DNA from: Emticicia sp031378715
Lineage (GTDB): Bacteria; Bacteroidota; Bacteroidia; Cytophagales; Spirosomataceae
NCBI GenBank assembly: GCA_031378715.1
Contig: JANNEN010000224.1
Span: forward strand, 1 to 16,874
DNA length: 16,874 nt
Reading direction: 5' to 3'
The notes beneath the pieces were generated by a model. That model was not told the DNA's origin and did no database searches. It saw nothing but the letters and a program-made list of their open reading frames with translations. The number at the start of each line of letters is the position of its first letter. Position 1 is the first letter of the stretch. A program made the position numbers and the translations under genes. This document shows, in pieces, positions 7,301-15,071 of the stretch.

Positions 7301-7438
7301 AAAGTAAATTCAATCGTAAGTAGCCACCTCCACATGATTACCAACCGAATGTTTATCTCTGAGCCACGCACCCATGAGTTGGTGCTTTACCATCATTTAT
7401 TCAAATATTATGAGTTTTTGATGGCAACTCGCCAATAA
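4373..7438 (+). CDS. lanB: LanB lanthipeptide dehydratase, full length
   Basis: This 1021-residue protein has both parts of a class I lanthipeptide dehydratase. The N-terminal tRNA-Glu-dependent glutamylation domain starts with YYVLRNPSLPIEELF (10-24) and contains RMTTRCTPYGMFAG (88-101), the family hallmark. The C-terminal SpaB_C elimination domain runs from about 750 to 1015. By motif comparison with NisB, three elimination residues are conserved: Arg791 in FFIRYED, Glu842 and Arg845 in ETDRYG, and His987 in HMITNR. The expected reaction is glutamylation of Ser/Thr in a leader-bearing peptide followed by glutamate elimination to Dha/Dhb. The probable substrate is the 45-residue precursor at 1922-2059. 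A single undivided LanB differs from Bacteroidota systems that split glutamylation and elimination into two proteins. The start at 4373 follows the regulator stop by 18 bases. Assignment is strong; substrate is inferred. Confidence 0.95.
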   Translation: MHPNFQPEGYYVLRNPSLPIEELFRLISEKDPKRFENKLKKIVQNPVVSHAILVASVALHERIETWLGGGKVSELTQLAASIYKYVARMTTRCTPYGMFAGVSAGVIAEQTAIVFEQQQHHRYIARLDMTYTSELIQYILSQPLITQHLLFYPNTSLYALPDQYRYVERSIVDKNQKYVISSVQYSQTLASIFDFTKTGKLPNQIAESLIDEETTLEEATEFVQQLIENQLLVAEIEPQPTNPFFFQLLIQKLSSIEAAKNLCKSLTKIQEQLGFEFYTTQSHRAILSELSSIVATTAQDLVQIDTFHGTTQNQIGKQAIGRITEQIGELIPYLAKSKSSSDLENFRKDFYDKYQEEEVPLSAAIDHEYGIGYGKNANSNIGDLPLIEKLTFDEVSTHRKYTNDAFQAFLLEKYTESIKFRKNEIIITPKDLAGLDKKNIVDFPSSAYLFGSLMAADAQSVDDKAFTFCLIGFSGPSATSLLTRFCHGNETLQKFVEKTHEKEAALFEGAIVAEIVHIPEARIGNILNRPATRAYEIPYLGNASVEADFRIDLDDILVSVPNGQRVVLRSKKHNKVIIPRLTSAHNHQLGLPVYSFLCDFQNEFGSINMMFDWGILKEQKYLPAVRYKNILLQRATWNLNTEDLKLGIKALIKHYSIARYVVMVEKDNELFLDLRNPFCQNILVESIQKKKTVKLCAFVQLPQNCFIKDSKGSYTNELIIPYVYAETKIFHQKNIQQNTITQQDFLLGSEWLYLKVYAGKGSIDKFLQHELLGFVENLLSENQIKQFFFIRYEDNDGNHLRIRFLLNADNQSLTTKSITDYFNVFVKEKRFDKILVDSYLRETDRYGAETIELSEKIFHEDSCLTLTIIGSVGADYRWLLTLKMLDTQLNSFGFNLEEKKNLLAIISESFLSEFKAEIGLKKQLSQFFRERSQAIKTIMQTLTEDESLQNTFESMNQYAQNIDPMAQKISQSYPKPKVNSIVSSHLHMITNRMFISEPRTHELVLYHHLFKYYEFLMATRQ

Positions 7439-7563
7439 CGCTTTTTATTTCATTCAAAAAAATACTTAATTCATTCGGCAAAAACCTCAACTCAACCGAA
7501 TCTCCTACTTTTCATTTGCCTGTATGTATAGTTTTGACCCATCAAAACATAAATCATACAACA

Positions 7564-9690
7564 ATGAAAAATTCTATTCTAACATTCGCATTACTTACAG
7601 TTTATCACTTTTCGGTTGCTCAGATAAGCCTCAGCGGTAAAATCACCGACCGAAACAACGTTGCTCTGCCAGGCGTAAATCTTTTTTTTAAAGGCACTTA
7701 CGATGGTACTTCGAGTGACAGCACGGGCAACTTTTTGCTCAAATATAAAGGCAGTACACAAGAGCTAATCTTGGTTGCTTCGCTGGTCGGATATGAAACC
7801 CAAGAAAAGAAAATTGATTCCCTTGGCTCGCATAAACTTACAATCAAACTCAAAGAAACCATCAATGAGCTAAATATGGTATCAATCACTGCTGGCTCGT
7901 TTGAGGCAAGCGATGAAAAAAAAATGGTGATGCTCAAGCCTCTCGACATCGTTACGACCGCTGGTGGTGGGGCTGATATTACGGCCGTCATGCAGCTACT
8001 GCCAGGCACACAAAAAGTTGGCGAACAAGAGGGGCTTTTTGTGCGTGGCGGTGCCGCCTACGAAACCAAAACTATCATTGATGGTATGATTGTGCAGAGT
8101 CCGTTTTATAGTAGTATTCCTGATATTGCCCAACGGGGGCGGTTCTCTCCCTTTATGTTTAAAGGCACTTCGTTTAGCACTGGGGGCTATTCGGCACAGT
8201 ACGGTCAGGCACTTTCGTCGGTGCTGGTGCTGGAAACCCAAGACAAAAAAAACGATGAATCTTCTCTAAAAATTGATGCAAATATATCAAACTTCACTGC
8301 CGCTTACACACACAAAGGGACGGTAACGGGTTCAATTTCGTACACCAATTTAAAGCCGCTGTTTAGCATGATTAAGCAAACTTTTGCTTGGGAGAAAGTT
8401 CCCGAAGGGCTTGAGTTTACGCTTGATGTGAAAGAAAAAATAGCTACGAATGGTACAATAAAAATGTTTGCCACTTACAGTAATAGTAGCTCTATCACCA
8501 ATTTGCCCTCAACCGAAGACCCCAACGAAAGCTATCGTTTTATTCTCCGAAATGCCAATTTTTTTACTAATAATAGCTACCAGCATTCGTTTAAAGATGG
8601 CAAATGGTTACTAAACACAGGGCTTTCTTACAGTAATAATTTTGATAGAATAAATTTAGCCGATTTAAAATCCCTTAACAGAACCGATGAACGCCTACAA
8701 ACACGTGCGGTGCTGACCAGATTTTTGAAGGGAAACAATACAATTTTGATTGGTGCTGAGGCTCATCGTCTGGTTTTGGATAATAAAGTATTTAAAGGTA
8801 ATTACGAAATCATGGAAAAATACAGTGCTGTATTTGCCGAATCGGAGGTATATATTACGCCGAAATTAGCTTTCAGGGCGGGAGTTAGAGCCGAATATTC
8901 GTCTGTAATCAGTAAGTATAATATGGCTCCACGGTTATCGTTGGCTTATAAAACTGGCGAGAATAGCCAAATTTCGCTTGCAGCGGGGCAGTTTTATCAA
9001 ACGCCCGAAAAAAACTACCTGTATCTAAATACCAGTCTAACATTTGAACAATCAAATCACTTGATAATCAACTATCAATACATCAAAAACGAACGCACGT
9101 TCAGAATTGAGGGGTATTTGAAGGATTATAAAAGCTTGGTACGTGAAAAAGTGGATAGCTATGACCCCGACCCGTACCGATTTCCGAGTGACCAAACCAA
9201 CAATTCGGGGTACGGCTACGCAAAAGGCATTGACGTATTTTTTAGAGATAAAAAATCTATCAAAAACGGAGATTTTTGGGTGTCATATTCATTGCTCGAC
9301 ACCAAACGCCTTGCCGCAAATTTTTTGGATTTGGCAATGCCGACCTTCGCTTCCAAGCACAATTTGAGTATTGTTTATAAGCAATATATTTCGGCTATTA
9401 AGGCAAGCATTAGTGCCACGCACCGATACACGAGTGGCCGCCCATATTATGATTTCAACAACCCATCATTTATGGCAAGCCGAACCAAAGAATTTAATAA
9501 TCTGAGCCTTTCGGTGAGTAAAATCATATTTTTTAATAAAAAATACGCTGTCTTTTATGCAAGTTTAGATAATGTGTTGGGTACTAAAAACTCGTTCGGT
9601 TTTCGGTATTCGGAAGATGGCAAAAAGGCTTACGAAGTTCGCCCCGCATCATATAGAAGTTTGTTTTTTGGTATGAGTTTGAGTTTGTGA
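7564..9690 (+). CDS. TonB-dependent receptor-like outer-membrane protein
   Basis: The start at 7564 is preferred over an in-frame ATG 16 codons earlier because it begins a clear signal peptide (MKNSILTFALLTVYHFSVAQ, cleavage near residue 20). The mature protein opens with a carboxypeptidase-regulatory-like beta domain (about 21-105, ISLSGKITDRNNVALPGVN). A plug domain follows (about 110-235, with MQLLPGTQ and GLFVRGGAAYETKTIIDG), then a beta barrel to the C-terminus, which ends in an outer-membrane-type LFFGMSLSL strand. At 708 residues it is short for the group, and no convincing TonB box is seen. It follows lanB by 125 bases on the same strand and probably belongs to the operon. Possible roles are uptake or sensing of the peptide, self-protection, or export across the outer membrane; the sequence does not choose between them. 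Confidence 0.88.
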   Translation: MKNSILTFALLTVYHFSVAQISLSGKITDRNNVALPGVNLFFKGTYDGTSSDSTGNFLLKYKGSTQELILVASLVGYETQEKKIDSLGSHKLTIKLKETINELNMVSITAGSFEASDEKKMVMLKPLDIVTTAGGGADITAVMQLLPGTQKVGEQEGLFVRGGAAYETKTIIDGMIVQSPFYSSIPDIAQRGRFSPFMFKGTSFSTGGYSAQYGQALSSVLVLETQDKKNDESSLKIDANISNFTAAYTHKGTVTGSISYTNLKPLFSMIKQTFAWEKVPEGLEFTLDVKEKIATNGTIKMFATYSNSSSITNLPSTEDPNESYRFILRNANFFTNNSYQHSFKDGKWLLNTGLSYSNNFDRINLADLKSLNRTDERLQTRAVLTRFLKGNNTILIGAEAHRLVLDNKVFKGNYEIMEKYSAVFAESEVYITPKLAFRAGVRAEYSSVISKYNMAPRLSLAYKTGENSQISLAAGQFYQTPEKNYLYLNTSLTFEQSNHLIINYQYIKNERTFRIEGYLKDYKSLVREKVDSYDPDPYRFPSDQTNNSGYGYAKGIDVFFRDKKSIKNGDFWVSYSLLDTKRLAANFLDLAMPTFASKHNLSIVYKQYISAIKASISATHRYTSGRPYYDFNNPSFMASRTKEFNNLSLSVSKIIFFNKKYAVFYASLDNVLGTKNSFGFRYSEDGKKAYEVRPASYRSLFFGMSLSL

Positions 9691-9979
9691 GTGTCTAATA
9701 TCAGTTGGAAAATTGCTTCTAAAAGCCCTCGAAAAAGTATCCAGCATATTCATAAGTAGTCCACCGTCAATAGTCGACAAGTCCACAGTAAGATAATGTG
9801 CTAATAATCAGTTACTTAGTCATTTTTAAAATTGTTGATTATATTTATCCCATTACTTAATTGACCCAAAAACTAATCCTTTAACGATTTTTAGGTGTAA
9901 AATAAAAATAAATCATGACACAATTAAAAAAAGACAACAAGTGGCTGATGAAATTGGTGTTTCAAGAAAAAACCTTCCC
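9691..9979. other. Intergenic region between receptor and cysS, with a possible HTH remnant
   Basis: The two flanking genes converge here. No clear terminator hairpin is visible for either. A direct repeat AGTCCAC occurs near 9757 and 9779. At 9920-9976 one plus-strand frame reads TIKKRQQVADEIGVSRKNLP, which resembles the first helices of a helix-turn-helix domain. It then runs into the antisense of the cysS 3' end without a convincing continuation, so it may be a truncated gene fragment or chance. Confidence 0.35.
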
Positions 9980-11467
9980 TTACTCTTCCCAAGCCCAATC
10001 AATGCGGTGCTTCATGTCTTTGATGGCCATGCCGTTGGCTTTGAAATAGCTTCTGATTTCATCAACTTTATCGTATTGCTGGGCGGCTTTATGCTCTCGA
10101 TAAAGGTTCAACATTCCGTTCAGAACTGCCTCTGAGTTTTCGGCTTTTTCCTCTTTCAAACCTAAAATTGTTTCAATGAAAAGTACGAAATTATCTTTTA
10201 AATCATTGAAAGTTGCTTCGCCGATGGCAGCCGATGGCAACTGATTCATGTAAATCATGTTTACGTATTTCAGCAAATTGAATAACTGGGCAATGGCTAC
10301 GGCAGTGTTCAAATCATCATTCATGGCATCATAAAATGCTACGATTGATTTTTCAATATCTTGTTTTTTCTTTTCGTCAATAGCTATTTCGGTTTGCTCA
10401 AAAACGAGTGTTTTTACCACACGCAAGCCATTTGTGAGGCGTTTGAAACCTTTTTGGGCTGCTTTCAAGGCATCATTCGAGAAGTCGAGGGTACTTCGGT
10501 ACTGCGATTGTAGCATGAAAAAACGTACCGTCATCGGGCTATACGCTTGGTCGAGCAAAGCGTGGCTTCCCGCAAAAAGCTCAGACGGAAGAAAAGAATT
10601 TCCCAACGATTTTGACATTTTTTGCCCATTCACGGTCAGCATATTTGAGTGCATCCAGTACCGTACGGGCTGCTTTCCCGTTATGCCCACGCCTTGGGCA
10701 ATCTCGCATTCGTGGTGCGGAAATTTTAGGTCCATTCCGCCGCCGTGAATATCAAAACTTGCTCCCAGATACTTGCTACTCATGCAAGTACACTCCAAGT
10801 GCCAACCTGGAAAACCCATTCCCCACGGACTCGTCCACTGCATAATATGTTCGGGATTAGCTTTTTTCCAAATCGCAAAATCGAGCGGATTACGTTTTTC
10901 GGCTTGCCCGTCGAGTTCACGGGTTTCGTTCAAAAGGTCGTCCAGGATTCTGCCCGAAAGTTTGCCATATTCGTTGCCTTCCGAATTGTATTTATTAATA
11001 TCAAAATAAACCGACCCGTTGGCTTCGTAAGCTAAACCCTTACCTATCAGCGTTTTAACGGCTTCTATTTGCTCAATCAAATGTCCCGTTGCGGTTGGTT
11101 CGATGCTGGGTGGCAAGAAATTAAATTGCTCCAAAACGGTATGAAAATCGTTGGTGTATCGCTGCACGATTTCCATGGGTTCGAGCTTTTCGAGCTTTGC
11201 CATTTTACCAATTTTGTCTTCGCCTTCATCGCCATCACCCACCAAATGCCCCACGTCAGTAATATTTCGGACGTAACGAACCTTGTAGCCAATATGTGTG
11301 AGATACCGATAAAGCACATCGAAGGTCATAAACGTACGAACATTGCCCAAATGCACATAATTATAGACCGTTGGTCCACATACGTACATACCGACATGGT
11401 TGGGCGTGATTGATTCAAAAGTTTCCTTTTGGCGAGAAAGAGTATTGTAAATTTTTAGGTTTTGCAT
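9980..11467 (-). CDS. cysS: Cysteinyl-tRNA synthetase
   Basis: This 495-residue class I aminoacyl-tRNA synthetase charges tRNA-Cys. The HIGH-type motif is HLGN (39-42) after CGPTVYNYV, and the KMSKS loop is at 283-287. Zinc ligands match those of the E. coli enzyme: Cys30, Cys226, His251 and Glu255 (in FPHHECE). An in-frame ATG 18 codons upstream exists, but that extension is encoded by a low-complexity GAGTGAAT-type repeat. The start at 11467 (MQNLKIYNTL) matches the family N-terminus and is preferred. The length is normal for the family. It is a housekeeping gene and unrelated to the peptide locus except by adjacency. Confidence 0.97.
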   Translation of the reverse strand: MQNLKIYNTLSRQKETFESITPNHVGMYVCGPTVYNYVHLGNVRTFMTFDVLYRYLTHIGYKVRYVRNITDVGHLVGDGDEGEDKIGKMAKLEKLEPMEIVQRYTNDFHTVLEQFNFLPPSIEPTATGHLIEQIEAVKTLIGKGLAYEANGSVYFDINKYNSEGNEYGKLSGRILDDLLNETRELDGQAEKRNPLDFAIWKKANPEHIMQWTSPWGMGFPGWHLECTCMSSKYLGASFDIHGGGMDLKFPHHECEIAQGVGITGKQPVRYWMHSNMLTVNGQKMSKSLGNSFLPSELFAGSHALLDQAYSPMTVRFFMLQSQYRSTLDFSNDALKAAQKGFKRLTNGLRVVKTLVFEQTEIAIDEKKKQDIEKSIVAFYDAMNDDLNTAVAIAQLFNLLKYVNMIYMNQLPSAAIGEATFNDLKDNFVLFIETILGLKEEKAENSEAVLNGMLNLYREHKAAQQYDKVDEIRSYFKANGMAIKDMKHRIDWAWEE

Positions 11468-11469
11468 AG

Positions 11470-11514
11470 AAAGATAATGAGTGAATGATAGAGTGAACGA
11501 ATGAGTGAATGAAA
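11470..11514. repeat. Imperfect tandem repeat of a GTGAATGA-like unit
   Basis: Immediately upstream of the cysS start codon the sequence repeats variants of GAGTGAATGA about four times. If the cysS promoter is near 11539, the repeat lies in the 5' untranslated leader. It is a candidate slippage tract; its effect is unknown. Confidence 0.6.
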
Positions 11515-11538
11515 AAAGCATTTCACGAACTATTCTAT

Positions 11539-11546
11539 CAAAATTA
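11539..11546 (-). promoter_or_regulatory. Candidate -7 promoter box for cysS
   Basis: TAATTTTG on the minus strand matches the Bacteroidota -7 consensus TAnnTTTG exactly and lies about 70 bases upstream of the cysS ATG. No convincing -33 TTTG is seen at the right spacing, so the call is weak. Confidence 0.3.
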
Positions 11547-11917
11547 TTTTTTGGGAAAATATAAGGCGGATTTTACTAATTTTTGAAAATTAGCAACAAC
11601 AACATCGAAGCGAAGAAATAAAATACATTTTTTGGCGGTTTTTTACAAAAGTACAGAACGTTTATTGAAACTTGCTAAATCAAACGTTTAGGGCTTTGCG
11701 ATGTTGGGCATTTGAAAATCGTCTGCCCAGAATTGCTGCCCAGTTGAAATAATAAAGATGAAGATAAGAACAAAAAGCTATATTGAAAACTTCTGCCCGA
11801 AATAAAGCCTAAAAACGAACCAATCGGTGCTGCCCACAGTCCGCTGTTGCGGTACGGCTCATTGCTATTACTTCTGCCTCAATATTGCAAAACCTAATGC
11901 AAGACACAATGCCTATT

Positions 11918-12781
11918 TTAGAGTTTTTCTACTTCGTCTTTGGTAAGACCAGTTGCTTCAATAATTGTTTCAGTTGGAACTCCTAATTTTTTAAATGATT
12001 TAGCAATTTCAAGTTTTCCTTCAAGTTTTCCTTCAAGTTTTCCTTCATCAAAAGCAGTGTCAATAACACCTTTCAAATCTCTATATATTTTCAAACTGTT
12101 TTCATAATTAGCAAGTTCGGTTTGCCCGAATTTTGCAATTTCTGCTTTCTCAAAAGCTTGACTGAAAACCTCGTCTGCAATAATTGCTGGAATTGTCTGA
12201 AAGTCTTCTAAATGTTTTATAAAATAAAGCCACTTGTCTAAACGGGTTTCAAGTTGATTTTCCGTTTGCTTAAAATTTGGCATTTCAAGATAAATGAAAG
12301 TCAATTTGTCGTAGAAAGTCTTACCGTTCTGGTTTTTAAGTTTAATTGTATGAACTACTTCACCTTTTTCTGGTTCAGTTTCGTAATCGTCAAAAGTAAA
12401 ATCTAATATTCCAATACAATAAACAGCTTTTAATTTATAGTTCCATTCTCCTTTTTCGGCTTGTTCTCTAATTGGAAAAGTGGCATAGTAAATTGTTCTA
12501 TCTTTAAAATAGTTTTGTTTAGCTTTCTGTAATTCTACTATAAATTTTTCACCTTTCTTGTTTTCGCAATAAATGTCATAAATAGCTTTTCTATCAAGGT
12601 CAGTTTGTCCAAGTTGTTCATTGTTCTTAAAAGTTAAATCTACTATTTTTTCGGTTTGGAGCAATAAAGCATTCAAGAAGTCGATAAGTAATGGTTTACT
12701 TGCCTCTTCTCCAAATATTTTTTTAAAACCGAAGTCTGTAAAAGGGTTTAAATATTTTGCTTTCATTTTGTGGTTTGCCAC
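11918..12781 (-). CDS. Rpn-family PD-(D/E)XK nuclease / putative transposase
   Basis: This 287-residue protein begins with the family signature YLNPFTDFGFKKIFGEE (10-26). It has a PD-(D/E)XK-type core: Asp69 in IYDIYCENKKG and Glu83-x-Gln85 in FIVELQKAKQ, followed by an FKDRTIYYATFPI segment. Rpn proteins are DNA endonucleases that promote RecA-independent recombination and are often annotated as transposases; movement in cis has not been shown for most. The C-terminus holds three tandem EGKL repeats coded by three exact 12-bp units (12008-12043), then a short helical tail with TIIEATGLTKDEV, a common ending in this family. A later ATG at residue 6 is an alternative start. It lies alone between cysS and the DsbD-like gene. 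Confidence 0.88.
   Translation of the reverse strand: MANHKMKAKYLNPFTDFGFKKIFGEEASKPLLIDFLNALLLQTEKIVDLTFKNNEQLGQTDLDRKAIYDIYCENKKGEKFIVELQKAKQNYFKDRTIYYATFPIREQAEKGEWNYKLKAVYCIGILDFTFDDYETEPEKGEVVHTIKLKNQNGKTFYDKLTFIYLEMPNFKQTENQLETRLDKWLYFIKHLEDFQTIPAIIADEVFSQAFEKAEIAKFGQTELANYENSLKIYRDLKGVIDTAFDEGKLEGKLEGKLEIAKSFKKLGVPTETIIEATGLTKDEVEKL
12008..12043. repeat. Three exact 12-bp tandem repeats inside the Rpn-type gene
   Basis: The unit TTCAAGTTTTCC occurs three times head to tail, encoding EGKL repeats near the protein C-terminus. Since 12 is a multiple of three, gain or loss of units would change protein length without a frameshift. Confidence 0.9.
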
Positions 12782-12929
12782 ATAGGTTTTTGTTTAGTAA
12801 AATTACAACATTTTTGTAGAATTTATCTAAATTTTTGTTTTTTGGGGTAGTTCTGCCGCATTGTGCCTTACACGTTTATTTTTTAACGAATAAAGTATTG
12901 GTTCATCGACAAAGGTTGGCATTGATAAC

Positions 12930-14300
12930 CTATCGATAATTGCCAATCCCCTCATTCAAAAATTTGATAAAATCTTCCTTTGAGCTATATCCGATGGGCT
13001 GCTTTACGATTGGTTTTCCGTTGGTATCTTCAATGACGTAGTAGGGCTGGGCGTTGTTATTATACTTAATGATTTCGATGTCCATATTTTTATCGCCAAC
13101 GGTTTCTTTTAGTTCATCGTCGTACTTCGAAACGTACTGTTTTTCTTTGGGGAGCGATTTTTTATCATCAACGTAAAGCGAGGCAATGACGAAATCGTTT
13201 TTGAGTTTTTCCAAAACTTCGGGTTGTGGCCAAACGTTCTCTTCCATCTTGCGGCAGTTGGCACAGGCATAGCCCGTAAAGTCAATAAAAAGTGGCTTTC
13301 CGACTTTCTTGGCGTAGGCGAGGGCATCGTCGTAGTCATAAAAACCTTGTAAATCGTGCGGCAGCGGGCGTAGTTTTGAGCCATCAGCGGCACTATTCAA
13401 CGTTTTTGGCGGAAGCAAGCCCGACAAAAGACTCAGTTTATTATCGGTAAATAATCCAAAAGAAAGGTAGGCCGCTACGCTAAGTGATAGCGTTCCGAAG
13501 AAAAGGCGAGATAAATTGTATTTTTTTACTTTTGCGTCACGGGGTAAGCGGACGATACCCAAAATATAGATTCCGATAAGCACAAAAATCACGAGCCAGA
13601 TAATAAGAAACAAGTCACGATTTAGGAAATTCCAGTGGTAGGCCAAATCGACATTGCTCAGAAATTTTAGGGCTAAGGCAAATTCGAGTAAACCCATGGC
13701 GGCTTTCATTTCGTTCATCCAGCCGCCCGATTTTGGCAAACTTTTCAGCATCTGCGGAAACATCGCCAATGATGTAAAAGCGATTGCAAATGGCAGTCCG
13801 AAGACCAACATTCCCCAAAAAGGTCGCCAAACTTCGCCGTTTGCCCCCAATACAAGCAACGAACCAACAAACGGAGCCGTACACGAAAACGACACCACGA
13901 CCAGCGTAAGGGCCATAAAGAATATCCCCAAAAGCCCGCCCCGCTCCGACATGGCATCTATTTTATTGACCATCGAATGCGGCAAAACAACCTCAAAAAC
14001 ACCCAAGAACCACAGCCCAAAAAATACAAAAATGATAAAAAACGCAAGATTTACGTAGATATTCGTGCTAAAAGCATTAAAAAATGAACTTCCGATGACG
14101 ACACTTAACAAGCCAATCGAAGCAAAAATCAGCATGATTGAGAGGCCGTAGATGATTGCATTGCGGGTGCCGTTTTTTTGTTTGATAAAAAACGTAACCG
14201 TCATTGGCATAATTGGAAAAATACAAGGCATGAAAATAGAAGCAAAACCTGCCAAAAATGCTGTTAATAAAAAACCGAGAAGTGAGGTGCTTTCCTGCAT
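12930..14300 (-). CDS. DsbD-type thiol:disulfide interchange protein without the N-terminal domain
   Basis: This 456-residue membrane protein carries reducing power from the cytoplasm to the periplasm. The central transmembrane domain (about 8-280, eight segments) holds the paired cysteines Cys26 in FMPCIFPIMP and Cys140 in SFSCTAPFVG. A periplasmic thioredoxin-like domain follows (about 315-456) with active site Cys346-Ala-Asn-Cys349. E. coli DsbD also has an N-terminal immunoglobulin-like domain that passes electrons on; here the protein starts directly with the first membrane helix. An in-frame stop lies upstream, and only 87 bases separate the gene from its neighbour, so the domain is truly absent. 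A separate partner is presumably used. Neighbours are a HupE/UreJ-like membrane protein upstream on the same strand and the Rpn-type gene downstream. Confidence 0.92.
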   Translation of the reverse strand: MQESTSLLGFLLTAFLAGFASIFMPCIFPIMPMTVTFFIKQKNGTRNAIIYGLSIMLIFASIGLLSVVIGSSFFNAFSTNIYVNLAFFIIFVFFGLWFLGVFEVVLPHSMVNKIDAMSERGGLLGIFFMALTLVVVSFSCTAPFVGSLLVLGANGEVWRPFWGMLVFGLPFAIAFTSLAMFPQMLKSLPKSGGWMNEMKAAMGLLEFALALKFLSNVDLAYHWNFLNRDLFLIIWLVIFVLIGIYILGIVRLPRDAKVKKYNLSRLFFGTLSLSVAAYLSFGLFTDNKLSLLSGLLPPKTLNSAADGSKLRPLPHDLQGFYDYDDALAYAKKVGKPLFIDFTGYACANCRKMEENVWPQPEVLEKLKNDFVIASLYVDDKKSLPKEKQYVSKYDDELKETVGDKNMDIEIIKYNNNAQPYYVIEDTNGKPIVKQPIGYSSKEDFIKFLNEGIGNYR

Positions 14301-14387
14301 TGCTGAAATGTAAAGTATAAGATTTAATGGTTGTTATGATTCATAACGCAAAAATCGGGCAAAAGTGCGTTTTCTTTGAAAAAAGGC

Positions 14388-14981
14388 TTAAAAATACCAT
14401 TTTTCGGTCATTAATTTGAAAGCCACACCCGCCACAAATGCCGAAAGAATAAGGTTCCAAGAGTGTTTTTTGACCTTGAAACCATCTAAAATCAAGAAAG
14501 ATAGCCCAATGCACAAACTCACGATGACCAACTGCCCAAATTCGAGACCGATATTAAAAGCCAGCAGTTGCGGGATAATATTTTGGTCTTTGCCGAGCAA
14601 ACTTCGTAGATAATTTGAAAATCCCATGCCATGAATCAGCCCGAACATCAGGGCCAGAAAATACCTCGTTCGAGAAAACTCTTCGGGATCGAGTACGCTT
14701 TCGGTGCTTCGGTGAAAAAAGTTTGAAACACAGGTGATGATAATGGTTACGGGAATCAAAAACTCGATGAAATCGGTGCTATAATCTATCATTTTTAGAG
14801 CGGCCAAAGCAAGCGTAATCGAATGACCAATGGTAAAGGCGGTAACCAAATATAAGATTTTTTGCCAGTCGGCCAAGCGATAAATGGCACACAAAGCAAC
14901 CACAAACAGGATATGGTCATAGCCATTGAAATCGGTGATGTGGTCGTAGCCGAGTTTCAGATAAATTATAAATTCGTTCAT
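14388..14981 (-). CDS. HupE/UreJ-family membrane protein
   Basis: This 197-residue polytopic membrane protein has about six hydrophobic segments and the family's conserved histidine motifs: GYDHILFVVAL (His23), FTIGHSITL (His53) and LIHGMGFSN (His117). HupE/UreJ proteins are linked to metal handling, and some members are nickel transporters. This shorter Bacteroidota version is common outside hydrogenase or urease operons, so its substrate is not certain. It lies 87 bases upstream of the DsbD-like gene on the same strand; the two may be co-transcribed. The family call is good; transport of a specific metal is not shown here. Confidence 0.85.
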   Translation of the reverse strand: MNEFIIYLKLGYDHITDFNGYDHILFVVALCAIYRLADWQKILYLVTAFTIGHSITLALAALKMIDYSTDFIEFLIPVTIIITCVSNFFHRSTESVLDPEEFSRTRYFLALMFGLIHGMGFSNYLRSLLGKDQNIIPQLLAFNIGLEFGQLVIVSLCIGLSFLILDGFKVKKHSWNLILSAFVAGVAFKLMTEKWYF

Positions 14982-15071
14982 GGTTTATTGGTTACGAAGT
15001 TTTCAGCAAAATCATCTGTTTTCGACTGTAATTTTATCTTCTACGAGTCAAACTGACATCGTGAAAAGCAC

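Larger units (their letters stand above)
11468..11917. other. 450-bp non-coding stretch between cysS and the Rpn-type gene
   Basis: Besides the tandem repeat and promoter candidate, this stretch holds an 18-bp palindrome (CTAATTTTTGAAAATTAG, 11576-11593). Several scattered CTGCCC copies lie between about 11730 and 11840. I see no credible reading frame, RNA gene or clear terminator. The pattern resembles degraded or repeat-derived intergenic DNA. Confidence 0.5.
11899..12871. repeat. 14-bp imperfect inverted repeat bracketing the Rpn-type gene
   Basis: GCAAGACACAATGC at 11899-11912 and GCATTGTGCCTTAC at 12858-12871 are inverted copies matching at 12 of 14 positions. They enclose the Rpn-family gene almost exactly, leaving 5 bases past its stop and 76 bases before its start. 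They could be ends of a mobile or repeat-borne unit, or chance in a repetitive neighbourhood. No target duplication was recognised. Confidence 0.35.

Noticed and set aside
7516..7563. Upstream ATG start for the TonB-dependent receptor
   Set aside because: The 16 extra residues (MPVCIVLTHQNINHTT) would sit before a perfectly formed signal peptide that begins at 7564.
11468..11521. N-terminal 18-residue extension of cysteinyl-tRNA synthetase
   Set aside because: It is encoded by a tandem repeat, and the conserved family N-terminus begins at the ATG at 11467.
11720..11850. Scattered CTGCCC copies as a CRISPR or direct-repeat array
   Set aside because: Copies are only six to eight bases, irregularly spaced, and lack uniform repeats and spacers.
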